Below, piece after piece: positions 51,292 through 57,308 of a stretch of DNA of 57,308 nucleotides (position 1 is the stretch's first letter; every line of letters starts with the position of its first letter). The stretch is from contig JAFBAP010000062.1 in the NCBI GenBank assembly GCA_019247695.1, forward strand, positions 1 through 57,308. The letters run 5' to 3'. The notes beneath the pieces are model-generated. The model ran no database searches. It was not told where the DNA came from and saw nothing but the letters and a program-made list of their open reading frames with translations. The position numbers were made by a program, and so were the translations under genes. The DNA comes from Verrucomicrobiota bacterium (GTDB taxonomy: Bacteria; Verrucomicrobiota; Verrucomicrobiia; Chthoniobacterales; JAFAMB01).

Positions 51292-52191
51292 TTACCGAAT
51301 CCGAGTCATGTGGCGGTAACGGTCGGGGGTAAGGTGGAAGTGTTTGCGGAAGACCTTGCCGAGATGGGTGGCGTCGGCAAACCCGGTCAACTCGGCAATG
51401 ACGGCCAGCTTCAGGTCGGATGAAACCAACAGGCGGGCGACCTCACCGATCCGGACCTGGGCGATGAATCTTCCCGGGCTGAGCCCGGTAATCTGGCGGA
51501 AGTAATGGGAGAAACGGGTCCGGCTCATGCCGTACTTCTCCGCGATCTGAGGAACGCTGAACGCGGCCTGAGACATTCCTTGCAGGACCGTTGCACGGGT
51601 ATCGGCCAGCAACCGTTCCCGGCGAGCGGCGGGATAGACCAGCGCGTGCGCAAACCGCTCGTATTCGATGAGGAACCGGAAGAGCGCAGTTTCCTCGGCG
51701 AATTCATCCGGCAACGAGGCGGCGCGCACGGCGTCGTACAGGTCGACGGCGCAGCCGACCAGGGGGGACTCGGGCGGCAACCGCCAGACTTGGCCGGCCG
51801 GCCGGAAGCACGCCTGGATCCGCCGCACGACGTACTCATGGTCGATGATGAGCCAGAAAAACGTCCACTCGCGCGATCCGGGCGGCAGAAAATAGAGGTC
51901 ATCGCTGGGCACGGCCGTCGCAAAGGCATCACCCGGGCTGACTGGGATTTCCTGGCTCGAACTGCCGGAACGGAAGGCGCCCTGCCCTGACAGGGTGTAT
52001 TGCCAGACCAGAAAGGGTCTTTTCTCGTCGCCTTCGCGTTCGCGGCAGTGCCAGCGGTAATGCCGGGCATGCGTGTGGGTCTCCAGCCCGCTCAGGACGC
52101 GTGCCTGATAGTTGAGCGGTTCCTCCGGACGGCACCGGAGCGTTCGCAAGGTCCGGTACAGGCGGGTCAAGGCGTCGTCGCTGGGCTCCAT
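51292..52191 (-). CDS. AraC family transcriptional regulator
   Basis: The 299-residue protein has an N-terminal cupin-like sensor domain (about 30-170, with SPGDAFATAVPSDDLYFLPP). The C-terminal double helix-turn-helix domain (about 200-299) has FSVPQIAEKYGMSRTRFSHY, ITGLSPGRFIAQVRIGEVAR and GFADATHLGKVFRKHFHLTP. The gene is divergent from the sugar ABC/GH4 operon that starts 135 bases away, so it probably activates that operon in response to the transported sugar. Confidence 0.92.
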   Translation of the reverse strand: MEPSDDALTRLYRTLRTLRCRPEEPLNYQARVLSGLETHTHARHYRWHCREREGDEKRPFLVWQYTLSGQGAFRSGSSSQEIPVSPGDAFATAVPSDDLYFLPPGSREWTFFWLIIDHEYVVRRIQACFRPAGQVWRLPPESPLVGCAVDLYDAVRAASLPDEFAEETALFRFLIEYERFAHALVYPAARRERLLADTRATVLQGMSQAAFSVPQIAEKYGMSRTRFSHYFRQITGLSPGRFIAQVRIGEVARLLVSSDLKLAVIAELTGFADATHLGKVFRKHFHLTPDRYRHMTRIR

Positions 52192-52217
52192 GCGTGCACA
52201 ATCGGGTCTGGGACCGG

Positions 52218-52240
52218 TCGGTCACGGCGGCGCCGGTCAC
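52218..52240. promoter_or_regulatory. Candidate AraC-type operator, direct repeat
   Basis: Two copies of cggtcac, starting 15 bases apart, lie in the shared 135-base region between the AraC gene and the ABC operon. Direct repeats in such regions often bind AraC-family dimers. The copies are short, so this is only a candidate. Confidence 0.35.
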
Positions 52241-52326
52241 AAAATGACTATCATCCGATACAGCCGACTATTGCGACCTGAACCGATTTAGCCAAGCTAG
52301 AAGTCGGTTTCAAAAGCCCCCCGATT

Positions 52327-53631
52327 ATGCGAATCAGATTTCCACACATTTTGATGGTTGCGGCCGCGTTGTTCTCGACGGCGGCCTCCGGCGTCAGCAA
52401 AGAACTCGACCTTTGGTTCATTCCGATGGCATCGGAAGGCCCGGCCAAGGTTCCCCTGCTGAACTGGGCCAAAGAGAATTTCCCGAAAGAGCTGCCTTCG
52501 GGCGTCACGGTGGCGAACAATTACGGGCCGCCGGTGTACCAGGATGCGCAGCAGAAGTTCATCGTCCAGGGACGGCGCGGCAAGCCGGACGTCATCGAAG
52601 GCGTGCTTGAGGGCATGATTGCGTATCAGAAAGCGGGCTTGATCGAGCCCCTCAATGACCTCTTTGATAAGTGGCCGGACAAGGACCAGTTCGTTCCGAG
52701 CACGATCAAGGCCCTCACCATCGGCGGCAAGGTTTACGGGGTCCCGTACAACACCAATGTCCGGGTCCTGCTTTACCGGAAGGACCTGTTGCAGAAATAC
52801 AATCTGCAGCCGCCCAAGTCCTGGGACGAGATGATCGACGATGCCGGGATGATCTCCGCCAAGGAACAGGGCGTCAGCGGCCTGGGTCTGACCACCAAGA
52901 CGGGCAGCGTGCGCACGTTCCAGGAGTTCATCTCTTTCTTTTTCCAGGTGAACAACGGGGAAAACCCGTTCAAGCAGGATGAGGGTACCCAGAAATGGTC
53001 GATGAACACCACGCCGGAAAAACTGGCGACGGTGCTCAAGCTGTACGAGGCCGCCTTCTTTAAGGGAAATCCGTCCGCGGCGAACCAGAACGCGCGCGGC
53101 AACGATTACCAGGCGACCGACGCTGATTATGTGGCCGGCAAGACCGCGATGGTGCCGATGGGCCCGTGGATCTGGCAATACCGCGCCACGGGCGAGGTGG
53201 GCCGCAAGGTTCTGGAAGAGAACACCGGCGTGATCGCGCTGCCGTTGCCTCCGGGCGGGACCCAGGCCACCTACCTTGAGGTGAAGCCGATCATGCTGAA
53301 TGCGGCGAGCAAGGACAAACAGGACGCCTGGGCGCTGATCCAGACGCTGGGCTCGAAGGCATTCGTCGCGCTTGACGACAAACTGGAGGGCGTCAACCCG
53401 CCGCGCAAAGATGTCGCGGACCTGCCGGAATTCAAAAACGACTGGTGGCAGCAGGCCTTTACGGCCCAGTTGGGGACGGGCGTGGCTCTGGCGCCGATCA
53501 ACTGGGGCCTGGTGGTCAACGACATCACCGAGGCGCTCCAGAAGGTGATCTACAAAAACAAAACGGCCGAGGACACCGGCAAAGAGCTCTACAATGCGCT
53601 CGAACAGCGAGCGAAAAACAACCAGCTGTAA
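52327..53631 (+). CDS. Extracellular sugar-binding protein (ABC family 1)
   Basis: The 434-residue protein has a signal peptide (ILMVAAALFSTAASGVSKEL), no lipobox, and the SBP family 1 pattern: LDLWFIPMASEGPAKVPLLN, GVPYNTNVRVLLYRKDLLQK, PPKSWDEMIDDAGMI and VAGKTAMVPMGPWIWQYRAT. It belongs to the oligosaccharide-binding MalE/UgpB-like group. It is the first gene of the operon with two permeases and a GH4 glycosidase, so a galactoside or glucoside is the likely ligand. Confidence 0.9.
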   Translation: MRIRFPHILMVAAALFSTAASGVSKELDLWFIPMASEGPAKVPLLNWAKENFPKELPSGVTVANNYGPPVYQDAQQKFIVQGRRGKPDVIEGVLEGMIAYQKAGLIEPLNDLFDKWPDKDQFVPSTIKALTIGGKVYGVPYNTNVRVLLYRKDLLQKYNLQPPKSWDEMIDDAGMISAKEQGVSGLGLTTKTGSVRTFQEFISFFFQVNNGENPFKQDEGTQKWSMNTTPEKLATVLKLYEAAFFKGNPSAANQNARGNDYQATDADYVAGKTAMVPMGPWIWQYRATGEVGRKVLEENTGVIALPLPPGGTQATYLEVKPIMLNAASKDKQDAWALIQTLGSKAFVALDDKLEGVNPPRKDVADLPEFKNDWWQQAFTAQLGTGVALAPINWGLVVNDITEALQKVIYKNKTAEDTGKELYNALEQRAKNNQL

Positions 53632-53660
53632 CGATATATAAATAACAACAACGTGTTCAG

Positions 53661-53686
53661 GGGCGGGGCTGCCACAGGCCCCGCCC
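53661..53686 (+). promoter_or_regulatory. Intercistronic hairpin between binding protein and permease
   Basis: A perfect 9-bp GC stem (gggcggggc with gccccgccc, loop of 8) lies 29 bases after the binding-protein stop and 8 bases before the permease ATG. It has no T tract. Such hairpins protect upstream mRNA from 3'-exonucleases and favour binding-protein excess over permease. It also favours the ATG at 53695 over the GTG at 53653 as the permease start. Confidence 0.7.
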
Positions 53687-53694
53687 GGGATCCC

Positions 53695-54651
53695 ATGCTT
53701 AACGCTCCCTCCACACCGTCCGCTGTACCGGCCGCCCAGGGCAAGCCCCGCCGGGGCGCCACCGGTTGGGCCGCGCGGCTGGGCGAGGACAGTTTCGGCT
53801 ACCTGCTGCTCGCGCCCGCGTTGCTGGTCATTCTCGGCCTGAACCTTTACCCGACGATTTGCGGCGTTCTGGCGTCATTCACGGACGAGTCGCTGCTGAA
53901 CCCCAACACCTGGAACTGGGTTAACCTGGCCAACTACCAGAAACTGTTCGGCGACCCGGTTTTTCGCCTCGCGTTCGTGCACTCGTTGCAATTGACGATC
54001 GCGGCGGTCGTGCTCCAGGTCGTGTTCGGCCTCATCGTGGCGCACCTGTTGATCCAGAACGTTCCCGGAATCCATTTTTTCCGAAGCATCGCGATGATCA
54101 CCTGGGTGCTGCCGATCATCACCGCGGTGGTCATGTTCCGGTTCATCACGCTGCCCAGTTTCGGGTTCATCAACATCCTGCTGCGCTCAGTCGGCCTGGG
54201 GAGCCTGGCCCGCAACTGGTTCGGCGACCCGGGCTGGGCATTTGCGTTCGTGCTGATCATGCATCTTTGGCGCAACATCCCGTTTTACGCGATCTCCTTC
54301 ATGGCGGCGATGCAGGCGATTCCGGTCGACATCTATGAAGCCGCGCGCATCGACGGTGCGTCCGCGTGGAAGCAGTTCTGGCACGTCACGCTGCCTAACC
54401 TGCGTTACATCATGCTCGTGATGGTCGTGCTGCACGTCACGTTCACCCTCAACAACTTCGATTTTGTCTACCTGTCGACCGGCGGCGGCCCGGTGAACGC
54501 GACCGAGGTCATGGCGACTTACATCTACAAGCAGTCTTGGCAGGGTTACGCCCTGGGCTACTCCAGTGCGGGCGGCGTCGTCCTGCTGGTCGTGCTCGTC
54601 CTGCTGGTGTTTCTCTGCCGCCGGCTGATCGGAGGAATGGACGCCAGATGA
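53695..54651 (+). CDS. ABC sugar transporter permease, MalF/UgpA-like
   Basis: The ATG at 53695 gives 318 residues with a 30-residue cytoplasmic lead and six spans. LLLAPALLVILGLNLYPTIC is TM1. The EAA-loop motif is IYEAARIDGASAWKQFWHVT followed by LPNLRYIML. A GGGPVNATEVMATYIYKQSW loop is near the end. It pairs with the permease encoded by the next gene, whose start overlaps its stop (ATGA). No ATPase is present in this operon; a shared MsmK/UgpC-type ATPase elsewhere is expected. Confidence 0.9.
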   Translation: MLNAPSTPSAVPAAQGKPRRGATGWAARLGEDSFGYLLLAPALLVILGLNLYPTICGVLASFTDESLLNPNTWNWVNLANYQKLFGDPVFRLAFVHSLQLTIAAVVLQVVFGLIVAHLLIQNVPGIHFFRSIAMITWVLPIITAVVMFRFITLPSFGFINILLRSVGLGSLARNWFGDPGWAFAFVLIMHLWRNIPFYAISFMAAMQAIPVDIYEAARIDGASAWKQFWHVTLPNLRYIMLVMVVLHVTFTLNNFDFVYLSTGGGPVNATEVMATYIYKQSWQGYALGYSSAGGVVLLVVLVLLVFLCRRLIGGMDAR

Positions 54652-55481
54652 AAAGTGACCTGAAGCCGGGCCGTCTGCTCCTCATCTATGGAGGATTGCT
54701 CATCACCTTCCTGTTTTTGCTGTTGCCGATCGTCTGGCTGGTGTTCGCGAGTTTTCGCAGCAATGACTCGATTCAAACGGGCCAACTCTGGCCGGCGCCG
54801 GGGGATTTGACGCTGGCGAATTACGCCGAGGTCTTTCAAATCAACGGGCTCGTCGGGTTCCTGGTGAACTCGGTCGTGATCGCCATCGCCACCACGCTGC
54901 TGGTGGTTTTTCTGGGCAGCCTGGCCGCGTACGGGTTGAGCCGGTTTGCCCTGCGCGGCAAACAGCTTTTCATGACGGCGGCGCTGCTGCCCCAGTTCTT
55001 TCCGTACGTGCTGATCCTGATCCCGTTTTACGTGCTGATGTCGAACCTCGGCCTGGTCGACACCCACGTCGGGCTGATCCTCACCCACACCTCGATCACC
55101 CTGCCGTTCGGGCTGTGGATGCTGACCGGCTATTTTAACGCCATTCCCCGGGAACTGGACCAGGCGGCCGCGATTGACGGCTGTTCCCGGCTCGGGGTGT
55201 TGTTCAGGATCATCTACCCGATCGCCGTACCCGGCCTGGTCGTTGCCGGGTTTTTCGCCTTCGTGGTGTCGTGGGGCGACTACCTGTTTGTCTCCATCCT
55301 TTCGCAAAGCACGAGCACCCAGACGCTGCCGATCGCGCTCCAGACGTTCATGAGCAGCCTGCAGGTGAAATGGGGCATGATCACGGCCGGAACGGTCGTG
55401 GCCATCGTGCCGACGATCGTGTTTTTCTCCATCGTGCAGCGCCGGCTGGTAGCCGGGCTCACGGCCGGTGCGGTCAAGTGA
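54648..55481 (+). CDS. ABC sugar transporter permease, MalG/UgpE-like
   Basis: The ATG at 54648 overlaps the previous stop and gives 277 residues. TM1 is GGLLITFLFLLLPIVWLVFA; the EAA-loop motif is ELDQAAAIDGCSRLGVLFRI followed by IYPIAVPGLV. About six spans are present. This is the second permease of the CUT1-type importer. The open frame upstream of the ATG is antiparallel to family logic and was not used. The GH4 gene starts 127 bases after its stop. Confidence 0.9.
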   Translation: MKSDLKPGRLLLIYGGLLITFLFLLLPIVWLVFASFRSNDSIQTGQLWPAPGDLTLANYAEVFQINGLVGFLVNSVVIAIATTLLVVFLGSLAAYGLSRFALRGKQLFMTAALLPQFFPYVLILIPFYVLMSNLGLVDTHVGLILTHTSITLPFGLWMLTGYFNAIPRELDQAAAIDGCSRLGVLFRIIYPIAVPGLVVAGFFAFVVSWGDYLFVSILSQSTSTQTLPIALQTFMSSLQVKWGMITAGTVVAIVPTIVFFSIVQRRLVAGLTAGAVK

Positions 55482-55608
55482 CGTAACTGTAACTGAATCA
55501 GACTCTACCCGCCGTCCCGCTCGCTCGCTCGCTCGTCCGCCCGGCGGATACGGCGCGGTGAGGTGCGGTGCGGCGGGACAAATTATCAGCAGTTCTTCCT
55601 GTAGTTTT

Positions 55609-56931
55609 ATGCCAAAAATAACCTTTATCGGGGCGGGCAGCCTGGTGTTCACCCGTAACCTTTGCAACGACATCCTCCTATGCCCGGCGCTCGAAGGGAG
55701 TACCATTGCGCTCATGGACGTGGACGGGCAGCGGCTCGAACAATCCCGTCGGATCGTCCAAGCCATCATCGATAAGCGAAAACTCCCGGCCCGGGTCGAG
55801 GCGCACCTGGACCGCGCGGCGGCCGTCCGCGGTGCGGACTACGTGGTTACGACCTTCCAGCAAGGGGGGCTGGAAGCGTATGCCCTGGACATCGAGATCC
55901 CCCAACGGTACGGGGTTGAACAATGCGTCGGTGACACCCTCGGCCCGGGCGGCGTCTTCCGCGCGCTGCGCACCATCCCGGTGTTGCTCGACCTTTGCCG
56001 GGAGATGGATGATCACGCCCCGGACGCCTTGCTGCTCAATTACGTGAACCCGATGGCCGCCAATTGCTGGGCGGTCGATGCCGGCACGGGCCGGCCTCAC
56101 GTGGGATTGTGCCACAGCGTGCAAGGCACGAGCGAGATGCTGGCCAAATGGGTCGACGTGCCGTACAAGGAGGTGGTTTATTTCTGCGCCGGCATCAACC
56201 ACCAGTCGTTCTTTCTGGAGTTTCAGCGCGGCAAGGTTGACCTTTACCCGCGCATCTTTGACGCCGTTAACCGGCCCGAGATTTACGGCGAAGAACCCGC
56301 GCGGATCGAACTCCTGAAGCACTTCGGGTACTTCGTCACCGAATCGAGCGGCCACACCAGCGAGTACGTTCCGTACTTCCGGAAAAACGCAAAAATGGTC
56401 GAGAACGAGCTCGTGCCGAAATTTACCAGTGACGTGAATGACTGGCTCGATTACGGCCGGACCGGCGGTTATCTGCGGCACTGCCGTAATCGTTTAAAGA
56501 CGTTCCAGCAGGAATTTGATGAAATCCTGGCGGAAGATCCGCCGCTGGCGCGCACCCACGAGTACGGGTCCTACATCATTGAGGCGATCGAGACCAACTG
56601 CCCGATCCGCATCAACGGCAACGTGCCGAACGTGCACCTGATTGATAACCTGCCCGAAGGCTGCTGCGTGGAGGTGCCGTGCCTTGTGGACGGCAACGGG
56701 ATTCAGCCGAGTTACGTCGGGTCGTTGCCGCCTCAGCTCGCCGCGCTGAACCGCACGAACATCAACGTTCAGGAACTCATCGTCGAGGCCGCCCTCACCG
56801 GCAGCAAGGAAGCCGTCTACCACGCCGTCATGCTTGACCCGCTGACCGCGGCGGTTTGCACCCTGCCGCAGATCCGTCAAATGGTGGACGAATTGCTCGA
56901 CGCGCAAGCCGACTGGATCGCCGTCGAGTAA
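55609..56931 (+). CDS. Glycoside hydrolase family 4 (alpha-galactosidase/alpha-glucosidase type)
   Basis: The ATG at 55609 gives 440 residues, matching the family length. The NAD-binding start is MPKITFIGAGSLVFTRN, followed by LNYVNPMAANCW, then the metal-site Cys168 in LCHSVQGTSEM and His198 in GINHQSFFLEF. GH4 enzymes use NAD and Mn to cleave glycosides by an oxidation-elimination route and act in the cytoplasm. The CHS metal motif is that of MelA-like alpha-galactosidases and related alpha-glucosidases. It closes the ABC operon under the AraC regulator; the longer frame from 55468 is not family-like. Confidence 0.9.
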   Translation: MPKITFIGAGSLVFTRNLCNDILLCPALEGSTIALMDVDGQRLEQSRRIVQAIIDKRKLPARVEAHLDRAAAVRGADYVVTTFQQGGLEAYALDIEIPQRYGVEQCVGDTLGPGGVFRALRTIPVLLDLCREMDDHAPDALLLNYVNPMAANCWAVDAGTGRPHVGLCHSVQGTSEMLAKWVDVPYKEVVYFCAGINHQSFFLEFQRGKVDLYPRIFDAVNRPEIYGEEPARIELLKHFGYFVTESSGHTSEYVPYFRKNAKMVENELVPKFTSDVNDWLDYGRTGGYLRHCRNRLKTFQQEFDEILAEDPPLARTHEYGSYIIEAIETNCPIRINGNVPNVHLIDNLPEGCCVEVPCLVDGNGIQPSYVGSLPPQLAALNRTNINVQELIVEAALTGSKEAVYHAVMLDPLTAAVCTLPQIRQMVDELLDAQADWIAVE

Positions 56932-56939
56932 GCAGCGGG

Positions 56940-57308
56940 CACGGCCGGGAAAGTTCGGAGTTCGGGGTTCGGGGTTCGGAGACACGGCGGGCACAGCGGG
57001 TCAGGCGGGCACAACGACAGAGGTTCACACGGCGAACACGGCGAGCCACGGCGAACACGGCGAGAAGATTAAATCATCCGCAGAACACGCAGAGAACGCA
57101 GAAAAGGGAAAACATCCACAGATTACACAGATTGACACAGATTACGGGGACCCGGCGGCAACTCCAAGGTTGACACTCGCACCTAACCCCCATGCTGCCG
57201 CTCCGAACTCCGAACTCCGAACTCCGAACTCCGAACTCCTCTTCCTCTTCCGCCGTGGTCGCCGTGGCTCGCCGTGTTCGCCGTGTGAACTCTTACGTGG
57301 TGCCCGCC
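56940..57308. repeat. Mosaic intergenic repeat block, order E-A-B-C then E'-A'
   Basis: E (gttcggagttcggggttcgg), A (cacggcgaacacggcgagcc), B (cgcagaacacgcagagaacg) and C (ccacagattacacagattga) follow the GH4 gene. After a 40-base centre come E' (ctccgaactccgaactccga) and A' (gccgtggctcgccgtgttcg), running past the window edge. It is the clearest palindromic example of the series. No gene lies in this gap. Confidence 0.87.

Noticed and set aside
54558-55769. Leftward open frame of 403 codons
   Set aside because: It is antisense to the MalG-like permease and GH4 genes, rich in Arg/Gln/His, as expected for a shadow in GC-rich DNA.
1-57308. tRNA, rRNA and riboswitch genes
   Set aside because: No cloverleaf-like segment with TTC-type loop, rRNA stretch or known riboswitch core was recognised by reading; a covariance search would be decisive.

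Overview
The window is a GC-rich bacterial chromosome segment. Most of it is a cell-surface polysaccharide locus, followed by a small toxin-antitoxin island and two sugar-uptake loci. Gene content (BY-kinase/OPX exopolysaccharide genes, Uma2 proteins, many PIN-type toxin-antitoxin pairs, a fused RbsA/RbsC-type transporter, rhamnose-type binding protein, GH4 enzyme) together with intergenic tracts built from short periodic motifs suggests a soil-type Verrucomicrobia (Chthoniobacter-like). That assignment is an inference; no rRNA or marker gene is present.

Region 1 (1-9512): exopolysaccharide assembly. A glycosyltransferase cut by the window edge and an O-acyltransferase read rightward. A long leftward operon starts at 9512 and runs OPX export protein, Wzc-type tyrosine autokinase, glycosyltransferase, GT4, FkbM methyltransferase, GT2.

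Region 2 (about 10-21 kb): a Uma2 protein, a SAM methyltransferase, an outer-membrane beta-barrel with a long Pro/Ala linker, an unknown protein, then a rightward run of an O-antigen polymerase/ligase-like protein, two GT4 enzymes, an acyltransferase and the stub of another. At 21.2-22.0 kb lies a non-coding element bounded by 8-bp terminal inverted repeats, with a large internal foldback; a deleted relative sits at 12.3-12.5 kb.

Region 3 (22.3-36.7 kb): glycan decoration. Leftward: acyltransferase, GT-C-like membrane protein and a HAD-UbiA fusion resembling decaprenyl-phosphate phosphoribosyltransferase. Rightward: acyltransferase, FkbH-like protein, acyl carrier protein, hexapeptide-repeat transferase, double-hotdog/ketoreductase fusion, and a second GT-C paralogue. 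A secreted clan-A-like glycoside hydrolase follows; its paralogue is at 48.5-50.6 kb. Together these suggest that an unusual acyl group and a polyprenyl-linked pentose are added to the exopolymer.

Region 4 (36.7-41.2 kb): accessory island with AbrB plus a frameshifted PIN toxin, an IS21 IstB remnant, a Uma2 gene with a deleted partial duplicate, Phd/VapC, and FitA/FitB.

Region 5 (41.4-57.3 kb): a fused ATPase-permease with a rhamnose-type binding protein, a PRC-barrel/DUF2382 stress protein, a phytoene-desaturase-like flavoprotein, the second glycoside hydrolase, and an AraC regulator divergent from an ABC operon (binding protein, two permeases) ending in a GH4 glycosidase. Intergenic spaces from 39.5 kb onward, and at 9.6, 10.7 and 12.5 kb, hold a mosaic of short periodic repeat modules, often touching stop codons.
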